Origin: Allium sativum | Taxonomy: Eukaryota > Streptophyta > Magnoliopsida > Asparagales > Amaryllidaceae | NCBI GenBank assembly: GCA_030737875.1 | Contig: JASFAX010000020.1 | Span: forward strand, 32,440,688-32,504,687 | DNA: 64,000 nt | Reading direction: 5' to 3' | Shown here: in pieces, positions 34,531 to 46,463 of the stretch | How positions within the stretch are numbered: the first letter of the stretch is position 1 | Layout of the letters: every line of letters begins with the position of its first letter | The notes under the pieces: generated by a model | What the model saw: only the letters and a program-made list of their open reading frames with translations | Told to the model about the DNA's origin: nothing | The model's database searches: none | Made by a program: the position numbers and the translations under genes

Positions 34531-37500
34531 GGAAGTTAGTAAATGGAATACAAAGTGAACTTTGTCTATTTCAAAGTTAGAAATGTTGTTCAGTTAAGGT
34601 CTGAGAGGTAGTTCTACCCCAACTTGATTGGCTTCGTTTTAACTAAGGAATAGTTAAGGTTTGGCAGTAAAGGTAATGGGTTGAGTTGGCATCGCGATGC
34701 TTTGTTTAAACATCTGTCTAAGTCCAATAAAGAAGCTTTGGAAATGTTTTCCAAATAAGAAACCAGAAATGTTTTCTAATAAAGAAAACAAGAAATGGAA
34801 ATGTTTTCCATTGTAAATAACGTATATTTTCCAAATCTAGAAAATGAGAAATATTGAATATAGGGAACATGAGATGAAAAATGAACAGGAGATGAATGTT
34901 AAATAATGTTTGATCGATATAATTTCCATTTGGAAATAATATCATTGTTTGCACACCTATTTTTATTCGATAGTTAAATCACAGACTATCGAAGTTTTGA
35001 CCATTTTAACGTTGTTAATATGGAGATACCGGTTGGATTATTATCCAAAGAACCACTCTGTATTGGCATAAGCGTTGCGAATCATATATATATGCCAAAG
35101 GAAATTGAAGACGGAGTTATGCAAGGGCTATCCTGTTTACAGAATAGTGCCTTCGGTTCATTCTGTTCCTGGATGACTTGTATGGACGGACGTCTGACAG
35201 AGTATGTCCAGACGATCACATATATTGATTTCTCCAACTGTACCAAGAGTGGAAGCTTAGAAGGAAACTTCTTTTAGCTAACGCGTAATGTATGGTTGAG
35301 GACGTCAATCGGTGATTTGATGGATTTGACGATGTGGCATTCAAAGTGAATCTGGTGTGATGATAAAGCGTAGCTTCTAGCCTCATCATCCGGTAAATGA
35401 CAGAAATCGGGCAGGCAGCATGGCTAAGTCGGTCGCACCGAAGTAGGGTGTATAATCACCGGATCTAGAGTTTCATTTACTTCTAAAAATCTATTATTGA
35501 TGCTGTCCCATTCGGGAAACGGTTGCTGATCCCAACTGTTGGTGATATACATTCGATACACTCAAGCGAAATGAGTGGTCGGTCATGTGTGGCCGGGTTG
35601 CAAGATGTTCTTGTTGAACCCAGTGTATTCCTCTCTAGAGGTACACAAGCGGAAGGTGATTCCATACCTTGTCATAGTTGGAAATCCATTACCCAATACG
35701 TGCTTGCGGTTTTGATTGTATACCATATATGTAGAACGTGAGATGAAAGCGTTTCTGCTAGATGATTATATATATACTGTGGTTGATAGACATTATTATA
35801 ATATCAAAAGGTTTTTGATATAAATATATTTTGGATTCTCATAAGGGAAAAACCCGTTCCGTTATGCGGCGTGGTCTTATGAGATATCGTTTAATTGTTC
35901 AACTGTTTTAACTGTTTTACTCACACCAGTCCCATGACTGACCCGGAGTTTACTTTGTTGTTTTCCCTAAACTCTTGGGTGCCTAAATTTGTACGGGCAG
36001 TCAAGTAGTCGGGATTTTACAGATATACTGGAAGAGCTGGAGCAGGAGGCTTCAGGATCATATAGCTATAGTTATTTCCGCTGTGTTGTAAGTCCTGTAC
36101 TTTGATAATGATATGTATATTCAAGCACAGATTTGTATTTCAAAGTTATGTTATGAAATATATTTATTCGTTCCGCTGTGAGATTCGAGTTACTCTGATA
36201 TTGTGTTCTTCTTCTTCTTCTATTCTAAGTTTCTATCTTATCTTTCCTCACCCTCTAATTTCTTTCACTAATTACCAGGATTTTTCGATGTTTTGGTTAT
36301 CGACATCGAGCTTATGTTGATAACCAAAGTCTCTCAAAATCCGGGTCGTTACATGCAGACCTCGAGGCTCGATTCCGCCTCCCGCGGACCTCGGCCTTGA
36401 CTCTACCTCACTCGGCCTTGACTCCGCCTCACTCTGCCTCGACTCTGCCTCTTGCATTCGTCAGCCTCAACTCTACCTCATTCGTCCTCGACTCGCCTCA
36501 ATCGGCCTCGACTCCGCCTCCCGCGGACATTAGCCTTGACTCTACCTCACTCAGCCTCGACTCCGCCTCACTCGGCCTCGACTCCGCCTCATTCGGTCTC
36601 TACTCCACTTCCTATGGACCTCGTCCTCGACTTTGCCACACTCATCCTCGACACCACTACACTCTGTGTCTACTCACTCGGCATCGACTGCAACTCACTC
36701 GGCCTCGATTTTGCCTCACTCAGCCTTGGCTCCGCCTATCTGGGCCTCGACTTGGCCATGCTACAACATCGACAACCCCTTGACTACTCTCACTCAGCAA
36801 GGAAGATTGATAACAAGGACTAAGAGGATATGGTTAATCATTTTAGATTTTTTTAATAGCCTTGTTGTGATTTGTTGTAATGGAATAAAATCAGTACAGC
36901 CTTCAAAGTGGACGTAGGCCCCGGTGGGCCGAACCACTATAAATAACCGCGTCTTTTACTTCCCCGCACATTATTATTGCATTTCTTATGATTCTCCACT
37001 CTGGACTAAAAAGCTTCAAATTTTTGTAACTCTCCAGTGTTGACGACAATTTTAGGCGTTAATAGTACAAGAATTGTACTTCACCAATGTGGTCAGAAAG
37101 TAAAGGGAGTCGTACTTAATTAAAAGTTTACAGTAAAAATGTGAGGAAAGTTAAATGGAGACAAGATTTTTGATTCGTTCAGCCTTAAGCTAAGCCTACG
37201 TCAACTATAAGATGGTTTGCATTATCATGACAATGATTACAAAGCATATAAACTCTCTTTATACATGCATCCTCTCTCTTTTACAACATATTCATTTCCT
37301 CACATGTAGATCTCATTTGAATTCATGGATTCCAGTGAGGAAATAATAAAATCGACAGAAGAGAAGAGTAATTCGGTGGAGGAAAAGGATAAATCCTTGT
37401 TTTAGAGGAGGATGAAGGAGAATTTCCAACCTCTTCGCTATCTTGGTGATCTCGGTAGATGCCATGGCCAAGTGAACGAAGGATCTTCCAACATAGATGA

Positions 37501-37976
37501 GGACGATGATTGGAATGCTTAATGATTAGTGGATGTAAGAATTCTCCAGCCCTTTATGGTTGCCCCTCAAAGTCCCCATCCCCATGATGGAAGCCATGGC
37601 CTATTTTTAGTTGAGCTCCCCTGAAGAAATGAGTTAAGGTCCATATATGCAGGCTACGGGTCTCTTGTTCCGCTAATTACTAAGATGTCACTGCTTAGCT
37701 GTAACCAACTGTTGATAGCTGTATCCAGCTATTATATGCGGCCAATTTCACAGAAGCGAGCAACTTTGTAGGAGCGAGAGACTTCATAGAAGTGACCGGC
37801 TTTGTGTTGGTGAGCAGCTTTGTAGGAGCCAAAGGCTTTGTGCGAGCCATTTGGCGATGAGTACAAGAGTGACTGTCCAGAAGTCTTGATCGACTAGTGG
37901 GCAATATCTGATTGAAATGTTACTAGCTGATTGCATAATGAGCGGGCAACTGTTACTGCAGTCTATGGGATATATT

Positions 37977-38608
37977 TATTGGAATTTAATGATACAATAT
38001 TTCCATGTCTTATTAATTATGGAGATATGCATGGTGATTTCGTTACCTGTTTTGTACAAGGAATGAATGGAAAGAAATGGAAGGAAGATTAATGAACAGT
38101 GGATATTGGAAATGTTTGTCATTCAATTATTTGCCATGTTTCATGAAGAAAAGAAATGGAAAGAGAACAAAATTCCAAAAAGGATTGATTGATGAAGAAA
38201 AGGGAAATTATCAATCAATCATATGCCAATTAATTAATGGGATATTTGTTTTTCCATATATTGATTTATTTTACATAAATCAATTGTCTCATCCCCAAGT
38301 AATCTTTTCTCTATTTAAAAGAGACATAGAGAATGTTATGGAATGAGAGATCATTGTATTCTTCATTTCTTTTACTCTACATTAAAAAACTCTCTAATCT
38401 CTTGAATATATTAATAAAGTCTCTTCCGCATTGAAGTGGACGTACACTATCTCGCGATAGTGGAACCACTATAAATTTGCATGTTCTCTGTTGCTTTTAT
38501 TTTTTTCTATGATCTGAGATTTATATTCATTTCAAGTTGTTTGTTCTATCACATAACTGCTGATCCTATTGAGGTTTTTCCGCTGAATGGGATTGATCAC
38601 CCATTACA
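37977..38608 (+). repeat. RT-F 5' LTR
   Basis: 632 bp, TATTGGAATTTAATG to CACCCATTACA. TATA-like TATTTAAAAG near 38316. Partner pieces: 43029-43111 and 53755-54308. Confidence 0.88.
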
Positions 38609-38610
38609 AC

Positions 38611-38626
38611 TTGTATCAGAGCGAGA
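38611..38626 (+). promoter_or_regulatory. RT-F primer binding site
   Basis: TTGTATCAGAGCGAG two bases after the LTR, a close variant of the TGGTATCAGAGC site for initiator methionine tRNA. Confidence 0.8.
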
Positions 38627-38650
38627 TTCGCAAAGAAGGTGTTAGGTAGA

Positions 38651-41600
38651 ATGGCAGGAGGGGATGAAAATAATAAAAATAATATGTCAGTGCCAATAGT
38701 TGCTCCATACGTCAGATGCTCCTATGTGGCGTCAGGATCACAGTTGACGGTAGAGAAGTGGAATGGTGAAAGAGATTTTGAAAAGTGGCAGTGGATGATG
38801 AAAGCAGTTTTGAGAAGAAATCACGTTCATCAAGTGGTATTTGATACAGAGACATTGCCTGCTGATATTTCATCAGTAGAATTAGAAGAGATGGAAGAAT
38901 GGGTCTTTACTACTCTTCAGCTTGATATGGGAAAGAATAAAATTTCTGAAATCAGTCAGGAGACAATGGCTAGGGGCATTTGGAAGAAGTTGGAGGACCT
39001 CTACATGAAGAAATCCCTAACCAACCGCCAGATCCTATTGAAGACTTTCTTCACTTATAAGATGAAGGAAGTTTCTTCAATTAAGACACACCTAAGTGTG
39101 TTTGATGACCTGTTGATGAATATGTAGTTTGTTGAGTTGAAGACTGATGAAGAACAAAAAGCAATGGTTATGTTGTGTTCACTTCCAGAGCGATACACTG
39201 GTTTTGCTAACAGCCTTATCTATGGTAGAGACACATTGAAATTAGATGATGTGAAGACCGGTTTGCTCAGTGAAGAGTTGAGAGATCAGATGAAAGAGTT
39301 TGTTGTTGGTGATGGCAGTGGAGGAAGTAGTAGCTCAGGCTTATCTGCAAAGAGAGGAAGAGCAGAGAAGAAAGTGAAGAACAATAGGGGGCGTTCCAAT
39401 TCTAGGAAGCCTAATTTGTGGAGTAAGTCTAAAGATGGAAAGTGCTATAATTGTAAGAAACCAGGCCACTGGAGAAGAAACTGTCTAGATTTGGAGAAGA
39501 AGACTGATGGTTCTTCATCTATTGCGATGGAGAAAGGCGGTAGCGACATATTGACAGCGGTTGTATCAAATGTTGCGGACCACTTGATTCTAGATTCTGG
39601 AGCATCATTTCACATGACTCCTAATAAGGATTATTTTTCTTCCTTCGATGCCAAAAAAGGAAGTTCTATCCTTATGGGGAACGATGCTACATGCAAGTCT
39701 ATGGGAGTTGGTTCAGTTCGCATTCGCATATATGATGGGATTGTTCACACACTTTCAAATGTTCGTTGTGTCCTAGATCTTCGGAAGTCATTGATATTAT
39801 TAGACCAATTGGCATCATTCGGATGCAAAATAACCATTGTCAAAGATGGTTCGAGAGTTTCTATAGAGGCACTTGTATTGATGAAGGGTGTTGTGGTACA
39901 AAATCTGTATTTGCTAATGGGTACCACTGTACATGGAGAATCATGTGTTGGAGTCGATAGTTCTAAAAGTTTCGATGCTACCAAGCTTTAGCATATGAGA
40001 TTAGGTCATACTTCGGAGAATAACTTAGAGTTTCTTCGTAAAAAGAAAGAGATCAAAGGAGAAATCTTCAACAAGTTGGACTTTTGCAAGGAGTGTGTAT
40101 TGGCAAAGCAAACCAGAGTTTCTTTTGGTGATGGTATGCATACTTCTAAGAGGGTACTTGATTTTGTGCATTCAGATGTTTGGGGGCCATACTCTACAGC
40201 TTCTATTGGTGGAGCATATTATTTTGTTTCCTTCATTGATGACTACTCGCACAAGGTTAGGGTGTATGTAATGAAAGCTAAGTTGGAAGTATTTGAGAAG
40301 TTAAAGGTTTGGTTAGCTCTTGTTGAAAACCAACAAGGAAGGAAATTGAAGATTCTTAGATCCGACAATGGTTGTGAATATGTCTCTAAAGAGTTCCTCG
40401 ACTACTACAGACAGCGTGGTATTAGAAGACATTTTACTACACCTGGTGATCCGCAATCCAATGGGATTGCTGAAAGAATGAATAGGACTCTACTTGAAAA
40501 GGCCCGTTGCTTGATATTGACTGCGGGTATGTCTAAGGGTTTTCGGGCTGAAGCTATTTCGATTGCAGCACATATTATTAATCGGATTTCGTGCTCGGCC
40601 ATTGATGGGAAGATTCCAGAGGAGGTATGGAGAGGTAAAAACACTTTATTAAGTTATTTTCGTATATTTGGATGTCCAGTTTATGTTCACAATATAGGAC
40701 ACGACAAGTTGGAGCCTAGGGCCTCCAAATGTGTTTTTCTTGGTTATACAGATGGCATAAAAGGATATAGAATTTGGAATCGAATTACGAAGAAGGTTAA
40801 ACATTCCAGACATGTGACTTTTGATGAGTCAGCGAAGTTCAAACCTTTGGAAGGTTTATCAGAGGGTTCAGACTCAGTTGATGAGAAGCCTGAAAAGACC
40901 GAGATTCCCAGTTTTCAAACCCAAAGTAGAGCTATCACTATTGATAACAGTGACGGAGAAGTTGAAGATACATCACATGATAGTCCACATATTTCCTCTA
41001 GTAGTGATGGTGATGGTCATGAAGCTAGAGATGATTCATCTCAACGTGGAGCTCAAGGTGGAGTTCAAGGTGGAGCTGAAGGAGAGTCGGGAGATATAGT
41101 CACTCGGGCTAGTCAGAGGCCAAAGAGTGCTCCAATTAGATACGGAGATTGGCAGTTTGCAAATTTGAGCCTTGATAATCAATTTGAGTATGCTTTACAT
41201 GTAATTCATGATGAACCATTGAACCTTGAAGAAGCCATGAAGTCGAGTGACAACTCGAAGTGGAATTGCGCTATGGAAGAGGAAATACAGTTTTTGCAAA
41301 GAACAAGACTTGGGATTCGGTACCACTACCTCAAGGAAGCCGAGCCATAGGTTGCAAGTGGGTGTTCAAGGTAAAAGATGATGGTAGATACAAGGCAAGA
41401 TTAGTAGCCAAAAGGTTTTCACAAAGAAAGGGTCTAGAGTATGATGAAATATTTTCTCTAGTTGTTAGACAAACTTCAATTCGAATCCTACTTGCAATAG
41501 TTGTCGCTTATATTTTGGAGTCAGAAAAATTTGATGTGAAGACCGCTTTTTTGCATGGTGACTTAGAGGAAACCATTTACATGAAGCAGCCAGAAGGATT

Positions 41601-42732
41601 TATTGTAGATGGAAAGTCAGATTGGGTATGCAAGTTGAAGAAATCTCTTTATGATCTAGAACGGTCGCCTAGACAATGGTACAAAAGGTTTGATTCTTTT
41701 ATACTTTCACATGGTTTTTATCGTAATACTAAAGATGCACGTGTTTATTTTAAGCATTTAAAGAATAATAATTGGGTGTATTTACTATTGTATGTGGATG
41801 ATATGTTGATTGCTTCCAAGGATAAAGCTGAAATTGATGCATTGAAATTGAAATTAAAAGCGGAATTCGATATGAAAGACCTTGGAGAAGCAAAGAAAAT
41901 TTTGGGGATGGAAATCCAAAGAAATAGAAAGCTTGGACTTTTGAGACTTACTCAAAAGGAATATATTCAAAAGGTGCTTGCTTGGTTTAGCATGGATGGT
42001 GCAAAGGCTATCAGTACAACCATGCCTTTGCATATACAGCTTTCTAATCAGGGCTCTCCGATCTTAGAAAAGGACAAGGCCTATATGAAGAAGGTGCCTT
42101 ATGCCAGTGCAGTAGGTAGCTTGATGTATGCTATGGTGTGCACTAGACCTGACATTGCTCAAGCTGTTGGATTAATTAGTAGATACACGGCAAATCCAGG
42201 AAAATCGCATTAGGAGGCAGTGTAGTACATTTTTAGATATATTAGAGGAACATCAGATTATGGGCTTGTTTTCAGCGGCAGAAATAAGGATTTCAACTTG
42301 GTTGGATTCTATGACTCAGATTATGCCGGAGAAAGAGATAGAAGGAAGTAAACCTCAGGCTATGTGTTCACACTTGGAGGAACAACTATTAGTTGGAGAG
42401 TGGGGTTGCAGACTATAGTTGCTTTGTCTACTACAGAGGCAGAGTTGATAGCTGCAGTTGAGGCAGCTAAGGAGGCACTTTATTTGAATAAGTTATTGTG
42501 TGATTTGGGCTTCATGCATGATGCTTATTTGGTGAATTGTGACAGTCAATGTGCAATTCATTTAGCTAAAAATCTGGCTTTCGGTTCTAGAACAATGCAT
42601 ATAGAGGTAAGAGAGTCTTTCCTTATCTCAATGAATGAGGAGAAGTTAGTTCGTCTTCAGAAGATTCACACAAATGAAAATGCAGCAGACATGTTTACGA
42701 AGGCATTACCTGCTACTAAGTTCGAGCATTGA
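38651..42732 (+). pseudogene. gag-pol polyprotein of RT-F (copia)
   Basis: One frame from ATG 38651 encodes gag, with zinc knuckle CYNCKKPGHWRRNC at 39442-39483. Protease (LDSGASF, about 39591-39611) follows, then the integrase His-Cys region (HMRLGH to CKECVLAKQ, 39992-40115) and the DDE core (SDVWGPY 40165, SDNGCEY 40360, NGIAERMNR 40460). RT has LLYVDDMLIAS (41785-41817), and RNase H includes YDSDYAG and LSTTEAE (42310-42450). Stops lie at 39125, 39989, 42211 and 42349. A one-base loss near 41297 shifts the frame before RT. The GTG upstream at 38639 is unlikely to be the start. The domain set is complete, so this was an autonomous element that has died. Family: Tnt1-like, as judged from the RNase H and RT motifs. 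Confidence 0.92.
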
Positions 42733-43014
42733 TCGAACTTGATTCACTTGATGAAGTGCTAGGTGCCACATGGTGGCACAATGGGGAAGAGAGTGACTTG
42801 GTTGAAGTCAATAGAAGATGTGGTATTCTTCTTGTATGAAGTGATAGGAGTTGGTTGCACAATGTCTACCTCGTTTTTTTGAAGGCTTCCAACACTTTGT
42901 TGGTGGGCGGTGGCCTTGCCGGAGTTCACTAACAAAGTGCAATGAGGGGTGGCTTTAGCAGGAACTCACTAGGAATCATTCACATTGGAGTCTCTAGGTT
43001 GCATAAGATATTGT

Positions 43015-43028
43015 ATCAAGGTGGAGAT
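43015..43028 (+). promoter_or_regulatory. RT-F polypurine tract
   Basis: ATCAAGGTGGAGAT directly before the 3' LTR start, the usual copia PPT form. Between the end of pol (42733) and here lies non-coding DNA with two loose repeats around CACTAACAAAGTGCAATGAG. Confidence 0.75.
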
Positions 43029-43111
43029 TATTGGAATTTAATGATACAATATTTCCATATCTAATTAATTATGGAGATATGCATGGTGATTTCATTACCT
43101 GTTTTCTGCAG

Positions 43112-45859
43112 TGTAACACCCCACCTCCGCCAGGGTCACTCACGAGTGATTGCACTAGCTTTGGAGGGGTGTTGTCTAGGTAAACATGCACAGAGATATC
43201 ACAAGACAGAACATAGATAAATAAATAAGTAAAGCAGTGGTAGAAATTTAAAAACCATGGTTAACCATTTCAAAACCAAAGTCAACTTACATCAAAATAC
43301 TTAGTCATCATTTTCCAACTAGTAAAAGTCTAGAAACATAAACTGAAAATAACATAAAGTAAACTATCCCCAAAATCGATGTGGTGAAGCCATAGCAAGC
43401 TCAAACCCAAACCGTACATGAGCTGTCAAGAAAGCAAGCCAAATGTCCAAGCTAAGCACTAGTGTTCCCTTCTTGAGAACCTGGAGGAGGGACGGAAGAA
43501 AAGAGGCGAAAGAAAAAGGGTCAGTCATAAAGACTGGTAAGTCCTACCTACTATTAGTATAAAAACTAATGAAGTTAAGTGGACATGAGAAACTGAGATG
43601 AAACATAAAGATGGTAAGTAACTGGCATGATAAATAGATAATAAGGTAGATCAAGTGTGGCATCGCATATACAAGGTTTAGTTTTGCACCAATAGTACTA
43701 GTATTCTAACCCATGTCAAGTATAAACAAGAAATGATCCCTTGGCCCAATATCATGAGATGACCCAAGTCAAGGTCCAACTATACGATCTAGTCGATCGG
43801 CTCCCTATAAGCCTAACTCGTCGAGTGTCGGTGTCATGCGGCCCAATCACAGAATGTAGTCAACTGTGCTAGGTCCACCCTAGGGTGTATCAAGCCCTAA
43901 GGTGCCAACCACTAACACAAATCAAGCACGCACAGTCTAAACCTAATGGTGCCCATGTCTGTTTTTTTCATCTCCGGACTATGTGCACGACCATAGCCCG
44001 CCTGAACCTACATTGGCGCACCTACTCAGTCGTCTTTCTGGTCGCTTACAATCAGCCCAGTAATTGTGTCCTACCCTAGCCTAGTCCCTAAGGTATTGTG
44101 ATACATCTAAGAGGGTTACTGCTGAAAAGGACCACGTAACTAGGGTTTCTAACGGGTTAAGTGTGGTTAACCCTATCCAATCATGTTTCAAGTTGGTTAA
44201 GTGTATCCAAGTGGTTCATGACTTAACCCTATCATGTGGCATTAATTAACTTAATGCGCCCAACCTCTCACATTAGACTTTGTTGTGGTTATTGGATGTG
44301 CCGGGCGGGTCCGGGCAGATTTACACCACAACCTAGTCTAACCTTGGGTTTCAAGCGCGATATGACCAACTACTCACATTGGGTCCTATTGTTTATAGCC
44401 ACTGGATTTGTCGGGCGGTTCCGGGCAGATTTACGCTACAAACTCAACCCAACCTCGAGTTGGCCACTTTATGGTTTTCTACACGTCATGACCACATTCA
44501 AGTTTTCAAGCATAATCAATTTTCATGTCACATTTTATGTCATGTTTTTCATGTCATTTCAAGTTCGCCTAACTACCCATAACGTATTCCCATCGCACGT
44601 AAATTCGCATCAATACAAATAGATCAAGGAGGGGAACATAACAATATGACAAAGATGGGCATAAGGTGGTAAAGTTGGCCATAAGTTAAACATGATGATA
44701 TTTGAGGCAAAGGTGTTCATCACAACTAGCATATAGGATTATTGGCCTCAAAACATGTATGACATCAAACTTAGCAAATAGGGTGATAACATGGTAATAG
44801 TTGACATAGAGTGATAAACTTGTGACTAGCATGTAGTTCAACATCATAGGCAAGTTAACATCAAGGTTATGAGGGGTTCTATGTTGCATTATGCATAATC
44901 CCCAAATAAAGCTCATAGCTTTCTACCCAAAAATCAAGATGAACGGTACTAGGTTCATGATAGTTCCACAATCATAGATCAAAAGAGTCATGAATGGATC
45001 TATGCATATAATGATAGACCTAAGATAAGTATTACACAAAAATCCCATTTCAACTTGCTATATGTTCATATTAATTTCATAGTTTAAATCTAAGAGTAGA
45101 GTGGGGCTTACAAATCGTGGCTATGAGAACTAGAACAAAATAGAACAAGATAGAGACGTTGTAGAAGCTCTAGGAATGATGTAGCAACAATAGAAGCCTT
45201 GAGAAATAAGTAGCTCCTTTGATTTGATGGAGAAAGATTGCTCCTTTTGCCTTAGATCTAATTTAGAACTCTCAAGCTCTCAAGATGAAGATGGAGCCAT
45301 TATTAGGAGCATTTTGGCAGCACTTAGTTGTTTGGATGATTTGTGGTGGTTTAGGCTAGGTCTTAGGGTGTTTTTATAGGAGTAGAGACAAGTTTAGGCC
45401 ATAGGATTAACCCTAGTTTAGATCTGAACCCTCAAAATCCGTCACAGGCCAACTGAACAGAACCAAAGGAGCAAGCAGGTGCACCAGGCCAACATGGTAC
45501 GACCAGGGAAGTCGACCCCCAGGTCGACACCCAAGTCGACTGGGTAGTCGACCTGGGGCTGGGGCAGGTCGACTCCCCAGTCGACACCCCAGTCGACCTG
45601 GGACCGGGCGGGAAATTCCCCCCCCCCCCCCCCCAGTCTGTTTGGGGCTGAATTTGAATTTCGGGCTGAATTTTTTGAAATCTTTTGTGGGTCATAACTT
45701 GGTCATACGGACTTCAATTTACGAAATTTCGGACTCGTTTTCAAGCAGAATTTCGAGACGAACGCAATGGCGTTACCTGTTCCCATTGATTCTTAACTTA
45801 TAATTTAATTCTTCCCTGATTTCTTGTTTTAACATGTTATAAAAATCCGGGTTGTTACA
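43112..45859 (-). repeat. RT-G 3' LTR
   Basis: On the minus strand it starts TGTAACAACCCGG (45859) and ends GGTGGGGTGTTACA (43112). TATA box on the minus strand at 45378-45371. GTCGAC sites at 45511, 45523, 45535, 45547, 45568, 45580 and 45592. The E2F-like palindrome here is spoiled by a run of Cs (about 45618-45633). Confidence 0.9.
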
Positions 45860-45872
45860 TTCTCCCCACCTT
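45860..45872 (-). promoter_or_regulatory. RT-G polypurine tract
   Basis: The minus strand reads AAGGTGGGGAGAA just before the LTR, identical in core to the RT-C PPT. Confidence 0.8.
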
Positions 45873-46463
45873 AAACGATTTCGTCCCCGAAATCTCCAAG
45901 TTAGGAAGAATGTATCCTACCATCCATCATCCAGCTACTCAAAACATCATCGACAATTAATCATGGTCCTTAAAAGATTTCTAATGCTGTATGAATATAT
46001 GCAAAAGTGTGTATATGCACATATCTAATGCGAAAATCAGGCGGTTACTGACTCAGTAAACCTCCTTAATGCAGAATATGTTTAGTGAAATGAGTCCAAA
46101 TGTATGCAAATTCCTAACATAATTTAAAATCTCTACATGAGTGCACATAACATTCATTCATATCCAACATCCACGTGATAGCATAACAAGTTTCATCCAT
46201 GAATAAGCATAAACACTCATGCATATGCAATATGAAAGTGTGTGAGCCGATCTTAGTGCCTAACGTGTATCATGCATCAACGAGTAACCACTTGCAAACA
46301 CTTGCAACCATTTGCAACCATTAAGCATAACATGTTTCAAATGCGTGTTTCATCGAAAGGGTTTCTACCTAAGGTTCTCATGACAAGATTAATGAAATAA
46401 CAAGATAAACATGGATAGCAAATGAAAGATATGCTAACTAGGAAAAGAGATTGAGAATATACC
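45873..46463 (-). other. RT-G 3' untranslated region
   Basis: Non-coding. It aligns with 10506-11175 of RT-C, including the GGTTGCAAATGGTTGCAAG repeats and GAACCTTAGGTAGAA. Confidence 0.65.

Larger units (their letters stand above)
31900..36353 (+). mobile_element. RT-E: 4.45-kb solo LTR of a Tekay-like element
   Basis: Starts TGTAATGACCCG and ends CCGGGTCGTTACA, flanked by CGCAG (31895-31899) and TGCAG (36354-36358). No PBS, PPT, gag or pol is present and the sequence does not contain a second copy of itself, so it is a solo LTR left by recombination between two LTRs. Plus orientation is inferred from similarity of 35920-36185 to the RT-C LTR end (ATGACTGACCCG, GTACTTTGATAATG, TTCCGCTGTG). 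The intact site in the 5' LTR of RT-D lines up across the junction. Confidence 0.8.
20091..37064 (+). mobile_element. RT-D: Tat-like Gypsy element, pol not recognisable
   Basis: A plus-strand element flanked by GTACA (20086-20090 and 37065-37069). 5' LTR 20091-21980, PBS, internal region of 8.4 kb, PPT, 3' LTR 30411-37064 interrupted by RT-E. LTRs start TGTTAA and end CATCAACA (5') or CGTTAATA (3'). Only gag fragments and a possible antisense coiled-coil ORF remain. The LTRs have diverged visibly in sequence and repeat number, so it is much older than RT-C. The GTACA repeat fits the uninterrupted RT-B LTR sequence near 16060, which confirms the junction. Confidence 0.88.
30411..37064 (+). repeat. 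RT-D 3' LTR, split by RT-E
   Basis: Pieces 30411-31899 and 36354-37064, about 2.2 kb together against 1.89 kb for the 5' LTR. The difference is mostly in repeat number of the arrays. The last base pair reads TA rather than CA. Confidence 0.85.

Noticed and set aside
31900..36353. RT-E read as a minus-strand LTR, as TGTAACGACCCGGATTTT suggests
   Set aside because: Internal similarity to the 3' parts of the RT-C and RT-H LTRs runs in the plus direction. The two ends alone are nearly palindromic and do not decide.
44236..44622. 128-codon frame conserved at 52125-52511
   Set aside because: Duplicate LTR sequence of RT-G on the non-coding strand.
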